From assembly GCA_050178915.1 (NCBI GenBank), contig JBFXFO010000096.1, positions 1 through 15,257 of the forward strand: a stretch of DNA of 15,257 bases, read 5' to 3'. Every line of letters begins with the position of its first letter. The stretch's first letter is position 1. A model generated the notes under the pieces. It was not told the DNA's origin. It saw nothing but the letters and a program-made list of their open reading frames with translations, and made no database searches. Source of the DNA: JBFXAF01 sp050178915. GTDB taxonomy: Bacteria; Pseudomonadota; Alphaproteobacteria; Rhizobiales; Rhizobiaceae. The translations under genes were made by a program, and so were the position numbers. This document shows positions 1 through 8,575 of this stretch, one piece after another.

Positions 1-125
1 GCCAGCGGCGCGAGTTCGCCGGCGCGTTCGAGCAGGCTGGCGACCAGGTGCTGCGTCGGATTGACCGGCGCGCCGGGAAATGCGTTGAAGCCGGTGACCA
101 GCAGCCGAGGCAGCCGCCGGCGCAC
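1..125 (-). CDS. Pyroglutamyl-peptidase I-like protein (peptidase C15), N-terminal fragment
   Basis: The 41 N-terminal codons of a gene that leaves the window at its left edge. Reading from a GTG at 125-123, the product contains the segment VTGFNAFPGAPVNPTQHLV (residues 10-28). This resembles the N-terminal strand and loop of pyrrolidone-carboxylate peptidases (typically LLTGFxPFxGxxVNPS), cytoplasmic cysteine peptidases that remove N-terminal pyroglutamate. The catalytic Glu/Cys/His lie beyond the edge and cannot be checked. The GTG is chosen because GAGGA, formed partly by the aspS stop codon, lies about 5 nt upstream and the homology begins a few codons later. It starts 7 nt after the aspS stop, so the two are probably cotranscribed and translationally coupled. 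The family call rests on one short motif; function is unproven. Confidence 0.6.
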   Translation of the reverse strand, partial: MRRRLPRLLVTGFNAFPGAPVNPTQHLVASLLERAGELAPL

Positions 126-132
126 GGTTTCC

Positions 133-1923
133 TCAGCCTTCCTTCTTCTGCGCCACCACGCGCAGGTTGAGCTCGCGCAGCTGCGTCGGCGTCGCTTCGG
201 ACGGTGCGTTCATCAGCAGATCGTAGGCCTGCTGGTTCATCGGGAACATGGTGACTTCGCGCAGATTCGTCGCGCCGACCAGCAGCATGACGATGCGGTC
301 GACGCCGGCCGCCATGCCGCCATGCGGCGGGGCACCGTACTGGAAGGCGCGGTAAAGGCCGCCAAAACGCTCCTCGACCGTGTCGCGCGACAGGCCGACC
401 ATCTCGAAGGCCTTCACCATCGTCTCCGGCAGGTGGTTGCGGATGCCGCCCGACGCGATCTCGTAGCCATTGCAGACCATGTCGTACTGGAACGCCTTGA
501 TGCCCAGCGGCTCGGCGCCGTTCAACGCGTCGATGCCGCCTTGCGGCATCGAGAACGGGTTGTGGGCGAAGTCGATCTTCTTCTCGTCCTCGTTCCACTC
601 GAAGAACGGGAAATCGACGATCCAGCACAGCTCGTAGCGGTCGCGATCGACGAGGTTCAGCTCCTCGCCGGCGCGGGTGCGCGCCTCGCCGGCGAATTTG
701 TAGAACTTGTCCGGATCGCCGGCGACAAAGAACGCCGCGTCGCCATCGGCAAGGCCGAGCTGCTGGCGCACGGCCTCCGCGCGCTCCTCGCCGATGTTCT
801 TGGCGATTGGCCCGGCGCCTTCGAGCTTCTCGCCCTCCTTGCGCCAGAAGATGTAGCCGAGACCCGGCTGGCCGTTCTGCTGCGCCCAGGCGTTCATGCG
901 GTCGCAGAAAGCACGGCTGCCGCCGGTGCGGGCGGGAATGGCCCAGACCTGCGCCTTCGGGCTGGCGGCGAGGATGCCGGCGAACACCTTGAAGCCGGAG
1001 CCGCGGAAATGCTCCGACACGTCCTGCATCTCGATCGGATTGCGCAGGTCCGGCTTGTCCGAGCCATAGGTGCGGATCGCCTGATCATAGGGGATGCGGC
1101 GGAAGTTCTGTGTGACCGGCTTGCCCTCGGCGAAGGTCTCGAACACGCCGCGCAGGACCGGCTCCATGGTGGAGAGCACATCGTCCTGTTCGACGAAGCT
1201 CATTTCCAGGTCGAGCTGGTAGAACTCGCCCGGCAGGCGGTCGGCGCGCGGGTCTTCGTCGCGGAAGCACGGCGCGATCTGGAAGTAGCGGTCGAAGCCG
1301 GACACCATGATCAGCTGCTTGTACTGCTGCGGCGCCTGCGGCAGCGCGTAGAAGCTGCCGGGGTGGATGCGCGACGGCACGAGGAAGTCGCGCGCGCCTT
1401 CCGGCGACGAGGCCGTCAGGATCGGCGTCGAGAATTCAGTGAAGCCAACGCCTTCCATGCGCTTGCGCATCTCGGAGATGATCTTCGTGCGCTGCACGAT
1501 ATTCCTGTGCAGCGTCTCGCGACGAAGGTCGATGAAGCGGTACTTCAGGCGGATGTCTTCCGGGTAGTCGGGTTCCCCGAACACCGGAAGCGGCAGTTCC
1601 TTCGCAGCCGACAGCACCTCGATCTCGCGTGCAAAGACCTCGATCTCGCCGGTGGCGAGGTTCGCGTTCACTGCCTCGGGAGCGCGCGCCTTGACGTCGC
1701 CGTCGACGCGGATGACCCACTCGCCGCGCACCGTCTCGGCCGTCTTGAAGGCCGGCGAATCGGGGTCGGCGACAATCTGCGTCAGGCCGTAGTGGTCACG
1801 CAGGTCGATGAACAGCAGGCCGCCATGGTCGCGCACGCGATGCACCCAGCCGGACAGCCGCACGCCGGTGCCGACGTCGGACTTCTTGAGTTTGCCGCAG
1901 GTATGGGTGCGGTAGCGATGCAT
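133..1923 (-). CDS. aspS: Aspartyl-tRNA synthetase (class II, bacterial type)
   Basis: Charges tRNA with aspartate in the cytoplasm. The 596-residue product has the usual bacterial length: an N-terminal OB-fold anticodon-binding domain (about 1-110), then the class II catalytic core with an inserted GAD domain. Motif 2 reads FRDEDPRADR (220-229) followed by PGEFYQLD, the one-residue-longer form I associate with alphaproteobacteria. Motif 3 is GGMAAGVDRIVMLL (535-548). The ATG at 1923 is preferred over an in-frame ATG at 1998 because family homology (HRYRTHTCGKL) starts there and the extra 25 residues look like translated leader. His33 in the RDHGG loop aligns with His31 of Pseudomonas AspRS, a residue linked to non-discriminating enzymes that also charge tRNA-Asn. 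A peptidase C15-like gene follows 7 nt after the stop. Confidence 0.97.
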   Translation of the reverse strand: MHRYRTHTCGKLKKSDVGTGVRLSGWVHRVRDHGGLLFIDLRDHYGLTQIVADPDSPAFKTAETVRGEWVIRVDGDVKARAPEAVNANLATGEIEVFAREIEVLSAAKELPLPVFGEPDYPEDIRLKYRFIDLRRETLHRNIVQRTKIISEMRKRMEGVGFTEFSTPILTASSPEGARDFLVPSRIHPGSFYALPQAPQQYKQLIMVSGFDRYFQIAPCFRDEDPRADRLPGEFYQLDLEMSFVEQDDVLSTMEPVLRGVFETFAEGKPVTQNFRRIPYDQAIRTYGSDKPDLRNPIEMQDVSEHFRGSGFKVFAGILAASPKAQVWAIPARTGGSRAFCDRMNAWAQQNGQPGLGYIFWRKEGEKLEGAGPIAKNIGEERAEAVRQQLGLADGDAAFFVAGDPDKFYKFAGEARTRAGEELNLVDRDRYELCWIVDFPFFEWNEDEKKIDFAHNPFSMPQGGIDALNGAEPLGIKAFQYDMVCNGYEIASGGIRNHLPETMVKAFEMVGLSRDTVEERFGGLYRAFQYGAPPHGGMAAGVDRIVMLLVGATNLREVTMFPMNQQAYDLLMNAPSEATPTQLRELNLRVVAQKKEG

Positions 1924-1989
1924 GACAGCTGATCCGGACAAATGACAAAACCCCGGCGGCGGCTGAAGCGGCCCCGGAAAGCGCGCGGA

Positions 1990-2018
1990 AAAGCGCATGC
2001 AGGGTCCGGTTTGTCAAG
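1990..2018 (-). promoter_or_regulatory. Candidate housekeeping promoter for aspS
   Basis: On the minus strand CTTGAC (2018-2013) is followed after 17 nt by CGCTTT (1995-1990). This matches the -35 element and spacing of the rhizobial sigma-70-type consensus CTTGAC-N17-CTATAT, but the -10 matches only at three of six positions. It would give a leader of roughly 60 nt before the aspS ATG. No experimental support; the -35 is convincing, the -10 weak. Confidence 0.4.
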
Positions 2019-2132
2019 GAAAAGCCGCCGCGGTGGACCAATCGCAGGGGAATTCGCGGCTGGCAATCGGAACCGGCGACCCTAAGGTAACGTCAGCCCT
2101 CGCCACAGGCCGATTCCCCCAACGCACGAACC

Positions 2133-3374
2133 ATGCACGCCATACGCCCCCTGATCCCGCTGCTCGTCGCCGCAGGCATCCTGCTCGGGGGCAACGGCAT
2201 TCAGGGAACGCTGATCGCCTTGCGCGGCGCGCAGGAAGGTTTCTCGCCTTCCATGATCGGCTTCATGGGAACAGCGTACTTTGCCGGTTTCCTGCTCGGC
2301 TGCCTTGTCGTCACGCCGATGCTGAAGGCGGTCGGCCACATCCGCGCCTTCTCTGCCCTTGCGGCAATCGCCTCGGCCGGCACGCTCTGCCTGATCCTCG
2401 TGGTCGATCCGGTGATGTGGACGGCGGTGCGACTGACTTCCGGCTTCTGCTTCGCCGGTCTGTTCACGATCATGGAGAGCTGGCTCAACTCCGGCGTTCC
2501 CAATCGCCACCGGGCGCAGGTGCTGGCAGTCTACCGGGTGGTCGATCTCGGCTCGGTTACCGGTACCCAGTTCCTGATCCCGGCTTTCGGCACCGGCCAC
2601 GAGATTTTCCTCATCATGGCGATGATGATCTCGCTGTCGCTGGTTCCGGTATCCCTGGGCGACCGTTCCAATCCGAGCGCACCGGACGTGAAGCTCGACC
2701 TCAAGCGCGCCTGGACGATCTCGCCGCTCGCCGCGATCGGCTGCATCATGGTCGGGGTGACCAACAGCTCATTCCGGACGCTGTCGCCCGTCTACGCCGA
2801 GGAAATCGGCATGTCGGTGACGGATGTGGTCACCTTCGTCAGCGTGTCGATCATCGGCGGCGCCGTCATGCAGTATCCGCTCGGCTACCTCTCCGACCGC
2901 TGGAGCCGGCGCGGCGTGCTGCTGCTGGTCAGCGCGGCTTCGGCCGTTGCCGCCATGGGCGTGGTGTTCGTCGCCGGCACCGATCCCTGGCTGAATTTCG
3001 TTTTCGTGTTCATCTTCGGTTCGTTCGCAATGCCGATGTTCTCGCTCGCCGCGGCACATGCCAACGACCGCGCCGGCGCGAGCGAATTCGTGCTGGTGAA
3101 CGCCGCGCTGATGCTTTTCTATTCGTTTGGCGCCATCGGCGGACCATTCGCGGCCTCGACCGCAATGGAGGCGTTCGGCCCGCAGGCGCTGTTCGTCTTC
3201 TCGGCCATTGTCTACGCGCTGTTCATCCTGATCATCTTCTACCGAATGGGCGTGCGCCCTGCCGTCCCGGCCTCGCGGCGCGGCCGTTTCGTCGCGCTGC
3301 TGCGCACCTCCACCATCTTTTCGAGGCTGACCCGACGAAACGACGGGGCCGCTGGAGGCGCGAGCCGCGACTAG
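2133..3374 (+). CDS. Major facilitator superfamily transporter, YcaD-like
   Basis: A 413-residue inner-membrane protein with about 12 hydrophobic segments in two six-helix halves, separated by a hydrophilic loop near residues 178-195 (GDRSNPSAPDVKLDLKRA). The C-terminal half carries LGYLSDRWSRRGVLL (about 250-264), an MFS motif A-like loop. The stretch ESWLNSGVPNRHRAQVLAVY (about 116-135) resembles the YcaD branch of the superfamily, whose substrate is unknown. The tail is short, basic and probably cytoplasmic. It is divergent from aspS with a 209-bp gap; no clear Shine-Dalgarno precedes the ATG, and no better in-frame start is seen. The role could be efflux or uptake of a small molecule; the sequence does not say which. 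Confidence 0.9.
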   Translation: MHAIRPLIPLLVAAGILLGGNGIQGTLIALRGAQEGFSPSMIGFMGTAYFAGFLLGCLVVTPMLKAVGHIRAFSALAAIASAGTLCLILVVDPVMWTAVRLTSGFCFAGLFTIMESWLNSGVPNRHRAQVLAVYRVVDLGSVTGTQFLIPAFGTGHEIFLIMAMMISLSLVPVSLGDRSNPSAPDVKLDLKRAWTISPLAAIGCIMVGVTNSSFRTLSPVYAEEIGMSVTDVVTFVSVSIIGGAVMQYPLGYLSDRWSRRGVLLLVSAASAVAAMGVVFVAGTDPWLNFVFVFIFGSFAMPMFSLAAAHANDRAGASEFVLVNAALMLFYSFGAIGGPFAASTAMEAFGPQALFVFSAIVYALFILIIFYRMGVRPAVPASRRGRFVALLRTSTIFSRLTRRNDGAAGGASRD

Positions 3375-3526
3375 GGGGCGCTCACCCACCTATCCTGTTG
3401 TTCTGGCGTCACCTTTCGGTGTGCCCGCCGCAGTTTTCGCTGAAACCGGCCGGATCGGAACTTGACGAACGGAAGTGAGGCTGGGAAGGAACGGGCCGCG
3501 CGTTTTGTCGCCTTCAAGAAGTGTTC

Positions 3527-4693
3527 ATGGATCTCATCACCACCGGGCAGGACCTGAAAAACGCTATCGAAGCGCTCTCCAGGTCCGATTTCGTTACCGT
3601 CGATACCGAATTCATCCGCGAAACGACCTTCTGGCCGGAGCTCTGCCTCATCCAGATGGCGGCACCCGGCGTGACTGCGCTGGTCGATCCGCTGGCGCCC
3701 GGCATGGATCTGGCTCCCTTCCTCGAACTGATGGCAAACGAGAAGATCACCAAGGTCTTCCATGCCGCCCGGCAGGACATCGAGATCATCTACTACCTTG
3801 GCGGCCAGATCCCGCACCCGCTGTTCGACACGCAGGTCGCCGCCATGGTGTGCGGCTTCGGCGACAGCGTCTCGTACGACCAGCTCGTGCAGAAGATCAC
3901 CGGTACGCATCTCGACAAGTCGTCGCGCTTCACCGACTGGCGGCACCGCCCGCTTTCGGACAAGCAGCTGACCTACGCCTTGGCGGACGTGACGCATCTG
4001 ATCGACGTCTACCATCACCTCAAGGGCGAACTGGAACGCGATGGCCGGGCACACTGGCTGAACGAGGAGATGCAGGTGCTGACTGCTCCTGCCACCTACG
4101 ATCCGCATCCGGACGACGCCTGGAAGCGCCTCAAGATGCGCGTGCGCAAACCGATCGAACTGGCCGTGGTGCAAACTGTCGCGGCGTGGCGCGAGCGCGA
4201 GGCGCGCGACCGCAACGTGCCGCGCGGCCGCATCATCAAGGACGACGCCATCTTCGAGATCGCACAGCAGCAGCCGAAGGACGCGGCGCAGCTCGCGCGC
4301 CTGCGCACCACCCCAAAGGGCTGGGAGCGCTCGGCCACGGCAACCTCGCTGCTCGGCGCGGTCAATGCAGCGCTTGCCATCCCGAAGGACCAACTGCCGG
4401 CTGTGCCGCGCCAGGCGCAGTCGCCGGAAGGCACCAGCGCGGCGGTGGAACTGCTGAAAGTTCTGCTGCGGCTCGTTTCGGAGCGCGAAGGCATCGCCGC
4501 AAAGCTGCTTGCGGCTGGCGACGACCTCGACCGCATCGCCACCGACGGCGAGAAGGCCAACGTGCCGGCCATGCATGGCTGGCGCCGCGAGGTGTTTGGC
4601 GACACCGCGCTGAGGCTCGTGCGCGGCGAGCTGGCGATCAAGTTCGAGAAGCGCAAGGTGGCGCTGTTCGAGACCGCGAAAATCCAGGGCTAG
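3527..4693 (+). CDS. rnd: Ribonuclease D
   Basis: 3'-to-5' exoribonuclease of the DEDDy family that trims tRNA precursors and other small structured RNAs in the cytoplasm. The 388-residue product is close to E. coli RNase D in length. Exo I is VDTEF with D26 and E28, Exo II includes HAARQDIEII with D84, and Exo III is YALAD with Y150 and D154, so all metal-binding acidic residues and the tyrosine are present. An HRDC domain follows (about 200-290), with a further helical domain to the end. ATG at 3527 is preferred over GTG at 3521 because the purine-rich AAGAAG lies about 5 nt upstream. It follows the MFS gene by 152 bp and converges on ppx, sharing a 4-bp CTAG at the stops. Confidence 0.95.
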   Translation: MDLITTGQDLKNAIEALSRSDFVTVDTEFIRETTFWPELCLIQMAAPGVTALVDPLAPGMDLAPFLELMANEKITKVFHAARQDIEIIYYLGGQIPHPLFDTQVAAMVCGFGDSVSYDQLVQKITGTHLDKSSRFTDWRHRPLSDKQLTYALADVTHLIDVYHHLKGELERDGRAHWLNEEMQVLTAPATYDPHPDDAWKRLKMRVRKPIELAVVQTVAAWREREARDRNVPRGRIIKDDAIFEIAQQQPKDAAQLARLRTTPKGWERSATATSLLGAVNAALAIPKDQLPAVPRQAQSPEGTSAAVELLKVLLRLVSEREGIAAKLLAAGDDLDRIATDGEKANVPAMHGWRREVFGDTALRLVRGELAIKFEKRKVALFETAKIQG

Positions 4694-6213
4694 CCCTGTG
4701 GCTGCTCCACCAGCATCGACAGCTCCCGCCCGGTCACGCGGGCGAGTTGCGCGATGCGACCCGCCGGACGCTCGCCGGCAAGCGACGCATGGCTGGCCGG
4801 GATGATGAGAGCCAGCCCGTCATTGGGACGCGTCTCCCAGCGCAGCTTCGGAATCAGGCCCGGCATCGACGCCGAAAGCAGGTAGACCACGCGCAGCATG
4901 GCGCCGAGCAGGCGCGCCCGCTCCAGCAGGCGCGGGGTCGCCAGCCGGCGAAGCTCAGGCGCGATCGCCTCGTCGAAAACACCTTCATGGCGGAACATGT
5001 TGGCCAGCGCGATGTAGGCGCGGCCCGGGTGATCGACCCCGATGAAGGCGCCGTGCGCGATGATGTTGAGGGACTGCGTGCCGCGATATTCGGGATGGGC
5101 GCGCCAGCCGATGTCGGCGAGCAGGCAGGCGGCGCGACGGTAGCGCACCTCGTCCTCGGTTTCCTCGATCCCGAAAGCGTGGAAGGTCCGGCCCGACCAC
5201 TCCTCCAGCTCGTGCGCGTGCGCCACGGAGCGGGCGCGCAGGATGGCAAGCTCTTCCGCTGCCGAGATCAGCGGGTCCGATGCCTGCTCCTCTGGTGACA
5301 GCAACGAGTAGAGGAAACCTTCGCGGACCCCCTGGGCCGAGACCACCACCTTCGACGGCTTCATGGCGTCGATGATCTCGAGCAGCACGGTCGCGCCATA
5401 GGGCAACAATGCACGGCGGTTCTTGGAGACGCGCTCGATGCCGCGGATCTTCTCCACCTCGCCACGCGCGACCTGTTTCAGGAAGGCCGACGATTCGCCG
5501 ATCTCCATCTCGTAGTTGTGCATCACGGCGAGCGGGTAGCCGACATGGTTCATGTGCAGCCGCGCAAGGTTTCGCCAGGTACCGCCGACGGCATAGAACA
5601 CCCTGCCCTGCCCGCCTTTCAGCAGCTTGGCGCGCAGCAGTTCGGACGTGGCGATGCGCGACGCGGTCGACAGCGAATTCTTCGACATATCCTGCAGGCG
5701 CAGGCCGCCGAGCGGCAGGGTTATGCCCTCGCCGATCTTGTTGTCGCGGATATCGACCAATTCGAGCGAGCCGCCGCCGAGGTCGCCGGCGATGCCGTCG
5801 GGCCGGTGGAAGCCGGAAATGATGCCGAGCGCCGAATACTGCGCCTCTTCGCGGCCGGACAGCACGCGGATTTCGGTGCCGAGGATCTGCTCGGCACGCG
5901 TGATGAAGTCCGGGCCGTTCTGGGCCTCGCGCGCGGCAGCCGTCGCGATCACATACAACTGCTCGGCGCTGGCCTGGTCGGAAAGCGCACGAAAGCGGCG
6001 GAACTCCTCGACGGCCCGGGTCACGCCTTCGGGATCGAGCTTGCCCGTCGAGACGATGCCGCGTCCGAGGCCGGCAAGCATCTTCTCGTTGAAGAGGATC
6101 GTCGGCGAGCGCGCGATCCCTTCATAGATGACGAGCCGGATCGAGTTCGACCCGATATCGATGATCGACAGCGGCCTGCGGTCATGCAGTCGACCCTGTG
6201 AGACTGGGATCAT
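4690..6213 (-). CDS. ppx: Exopolyphosphatase (Ppx/GppA family)
   Basis: Hydrolyses terminal phosphates from inorganic polyphosphate; relatives also act on pppGpp. The 507-residue protein has the ASKHA-fold phosphate loops IDIGSNSIRLVI (about 18-29) and DLGGGSLELVDI (144-155). The conserved glutamate pair in SGREEAQ (E122/E123) matches the catalytic Glu region of the family. The C-terminal half resembles the HD-like helical domain of longer Ppx proteins. Its ATG overlaps the ppk stop (ATGA at 6213-6210), which indicates translational coupling with the polyphosphate-synthesising kinase. The context favours Ppx over GppA. Its stop codon overlaps that of the convergent rnd gene. Confidence 0.93.
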   Translation of the reverse strand: MIPVSQGRLHDRRPLSIIDIGSNSIRLVIYEGIARSPTILFNEKMLAGLGRGIVSTGKLDPEGVTRAVEEFRRFRALSDQASAEQLYVIATAAAREAQNGPDFITRAEQILGTEIRVLSGREEAQYSALGIISGFHRPDGIAGDLGGGSLELVDIRDNKIGEGITLPLGGLRLQDMSKNSLSTASRIATSELLRAKLLKGGQGRVFYAVGGTWRNLARLHMNHVGYPLAVMHNYEMEIGESSAFLKQVARGEVEKIRGIERVSKNRRALLPYGATVLLEIIDAMKPSKVVVSAQGVREGFLYSLLSPEEQASDPLISAAEELAILRARSVAHAHELEEWSGRTFHAFGIEETEDEVRYRRAACLLADIGWRAHPEYRGTQSLNIIAHGAFIGVDHPGRAYIALANMFRHEGVFDEAIAPELRRLATPRLLERARLLGAMLRVVYLLSASMPGLIPKLRWETRPNDGLALIIPASHASLAGERPAGRIAQLARVTGRELSMLVEQPQG

Positions 6214-8414
6214 GCTTTCGCCGGGGTACCTGCCTTTTTCGACCTCTTGAACTGCGCGATCCGCTTCGGTGCGTGGCTTTTCAGCGCGTCACCCCTGCCT
6301 GACAGGCTGGGGTTGGTCATGAAATATTCCTGCGCGTTGAACGGTTCCTCACCCTCTTCGAGCTTGACCCGCCGCGACGTGCCGTCGGCCAATAGTTCAA
6401 AGCTCTGCTGGTTGTCCATGATGTTTCCGAGCATGATCTGCCCAAGCACCTGCTCATGCACAGTCGGATTGGTTATCGGGACCAGCGTCTCGACGCGGCG
6501 GTCGAGGTTGCGCTGCATCATGTCGGCAGAGCCGATATAGACCAGCGCCTCGTCCGACGGCAGCCCGTGGCCATTGCCGAAGCAGTAGATGCGGCTGTGC
6601 TCGAGGAAGCGGCCGACGATCGATTTTGCGCGGATGTTGTCCGACAGGCCGGGCACCTGAGGCCGCAGGCAGCAGATGCCGCGCACCACGAGGTCGATCT
6701 CGACGCCGGCGCGGCCGGCGTCATAGAGCGCGTCAATGACGGTCGGATCGACCAGGGAATTCATCTTCATCCAGATGCGGCCCGGCCGGCCCGCCTTCAC
6801 ATGCGCGACCTCGCCGGCAATGTGGTCGAGGATACGCTGCCGCAGGGTGAGCGGCGACATCGCGATCTTCATTTCCACCGTCGGCTCGGCATAGCCGGTG
6901 ATGTAGTTGAATATCTGCGCCACGTCGCGCGCGATCAGCGGGTCGGTCGTGAAGAACGACAGGTCGGTGTAGATGCGCGCGGTGATCGGATGGTAGTTGC
7001 CGGTGCCGAGATGCACGTAGTTGCGCAGCTTGCCGTCCTCGCGGCGCACCACCAACGACATCTTTGCGTGCGTTTTCAGTTCGAGGAAGCCGAAAACGAC
7101 CTGTACGCCGGCGCGCTCCAGATCGCGTGCCCACTTGATGTTCGCTTCCTCGTCGAAGCGGGCCTTCAGTTCGACCAGCGCGGTCACCGACTTGCCGGCC
7201 TCTGCGGCGTCGACCAGCGCCCGCACGATCGGGCTGTCGTTCGAGGTGCGGTAGAGCGTCTGCTTGATCGCCACCACATCCGGATCAAGTGTCGCCTGTC
7301 GCAGGAACTGCACCACCACGTCGAACGATTCATACGGGTGGTGGACGACGATATCCTTCTCGCGGATGGCGGCGAAACAGTCGCCGCCACGGTCGCGAAT
7401 GCGCTCGGGGAAACGCGGATTGTAGGGCTTGAACTTCAGGTCGTCGCGCGGAACCGAGGCGATCTCGGAAATCTGGCTGAGTGCCAGATGGCCTTTCCTG
7501 ACGCTGATACGGCCGGCTGAAACGCCCAGTTCGCCGGCGACGAAGTCGCGCAGTTCCGGAGGCATCTGGCTGTCGAACTCGATGCGTATGACAGAGCCGC
7601 GGCGGCGACGCTTCAGCGCCGTCTCGAACAGCCGGACAAGGTCCTCCGCCTCCTCCTCCACCTCGATATCCGAATCGCGGATGATGCGGAACGTCCCTGC
7701 GCCCTTCACCTCATAGCCAGGGAACAGCTTGCCGATGAACAGGCTGACCGTCTCCTCCAGCGGAATGAACAGCACCAGATTGTCGCGGTCCGGCAGGCGG
7801 ATGAAGCGCTTCAGTGTCGGCGGCAGGCGCAGCAGCGCCGTCATCTCCTGCTTGTTCTTCTTGTGCTGGAGCTCGAGCGCCATCGAGAAGCCGAGGTTGG
7901 GGATGAACGGGAACGGGTGCGCAGGGTCGATCGACAGGGGTGTCATCACCGGGAACACCTGCTCGAGAAAATAGCTTTCCAGCCAGGCCTTCTCGTCTGG
8001 GGTCAGCTCGTCCGCGGCGATACGATCGATCCCTTCCTTGACGAGCAGTTCGATCAGGGCCGCGAGGCTCGACTGCTGGTCCTCCTGCAGTTTCTCGACC
8101 TCGCGCAGCACCTGCTCCAGCTGCTGCTCCGGCGAGCGACCGTCAGGGCTGCGCATGGCAATGCCTTCGCGCACTTGCCCGGCGAGGCCGGCCACGCGAA
8201 CCATGAAGAATTCGTCGAGGTTGGCGGCCGAGATGGAGAGGAAGCGCACCCTCTCCAGGAGCGGGTGGTTGGGGTTCTCCGACTCCTCCAAGACGCGGCG
8301 GTTGAACTGCAGCCAGGAAAATTCCCGGTTCACGAAGCGGTCCGGGTTGCCCATGTCGATTTCGGCGACATTGGGCCGGACGAATTTCGGCTGGGACTGC
8401 TTCGGCTGTTTCAT
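6210..8414 (-). CDS. ppk: Polyphosphate kinase 1
   Basis: Reversibly transfers the gamma-phosphate of ATP to growing polyphosphate chains, at or near the inner membrane. The 734-residue product has the PPK1 layout. The N-terminal helical domain begins with RFVNREFSWLQFNRRVLEE (about 27-45) and ends in the SAANLDEFFMVRVAGL block. A head domain and two C-terminal phospholipase-D-like domains follow. The autophosphorylated histidine is expected at H449 in LELKTHAKMSLVVRRE, and the second conserved block YVHLGTGNYHP (H468) follows. The ATG at 8414 is preferred over the adjacent GTG at 8417 because GAGG lies 4 nt before the ATG but only 1 nt before the GTG. It overlaps ppx by 4 bp, so synthesis and breakdown of polyphosphate are encoded in one unit. 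Confidence 0.96.
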   Translation of the reverse strand: MKQPKQSQPKFVRPNVAEIDMGNPDRFVNREFSWLQFNRRVLEESENPNHPLLERVRFLSISAANLDEFFMVRVAGLAGQVREGIAMRSPDGRSPEQQLEQVLREVEKLQEDQQSSLAALIELLVKEGIDRIAADELTPDEKAWLESYFLEQVFPVMTPLSIDPAHPFPFIPNLGFSMALELQHKKNKQEMTALLRLPPTLKRFIRLPDRDNLVLFIPLEETVSLFIGKLFPGYEVKGAGTFRIIRDSDIEVEEEAEDLVRLFETALKRRRRGSVIRIEFDSQMPPELRDFVAGELGVSAGRISVRKGHLALSQISEIASVPRDDLKFKPYNPRFPERIRDRGGDCFAAIREKDIVVHHPYESFDVVVQFLRQATLDPDVVAIKQTLYRTSNDSPIVRALVDAAEAGKSVTALVELKARFDEEANIKWARDLERAGVQVVFGFLELKTHAKMSLVVRREDGKLRNYVHLGTGNYHPITARIYTDLSFFTTDPLIARDVAQIFNYITGYAEPTVEMKIAMSPLTLRQRILDHIAGEVAHVKAGRPGRIWMKMNSLVDPTVIDALYDAGRAGVEIDLVVRGICCLRPQVPGLSDNIRAKSIVGRFLEHSRIYCFGNGHGLPSDEALVYIGSADMMQRNLDRRVETLVPITNPTVHEQVLGQIMLGNIMDNQQSFELLADGTSRRVKLEEGEEPFNAQEYFMTNPSLSGRGDALKSHAPKRIAQFKRSKKAGTPAKA

Positions 8415-8575
8415 CACGCCTCGCGAATGTTCGCCGCAAATGCCTGCGGCTCAACTGGAATTTATCTCCTGACAGGCTTTTGCGACAGATTCATTTCAGC
8501 GCCAGCGGGGCGACTGGTTCTTGCAAAGTCACCGGCGATGCTGCAAACGCAGGGCGTAGGTGACGGGAGCAGACG

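Noticed and set aside
61..1932. A 623-codon open frame opposite aspS, and similar long frames opposite ppx, ppk, the monooxygenase and aapP
   Set aside because: These are rich in Arg, Ala, His and Asp, lack recognisable domains or membrane patterns, and mirror real genes in a GC3-biased genome. They are shadow frames.
1924..1998. A 25-residue N-terminal extension of AspRS from an ATG at 1998
   Set aside because: The extension has no synthetase homology, and the usual N-terminus of the OB-fold domain starts at 1923.
3461..3489. CTTGAC at 3461-3466 as a -35 element for rnd
   Set aside because: At 17 nt spacing the expected -10 position holds GGAAGG, which does not resemble a -10 element, so it is not listed as a promoter.
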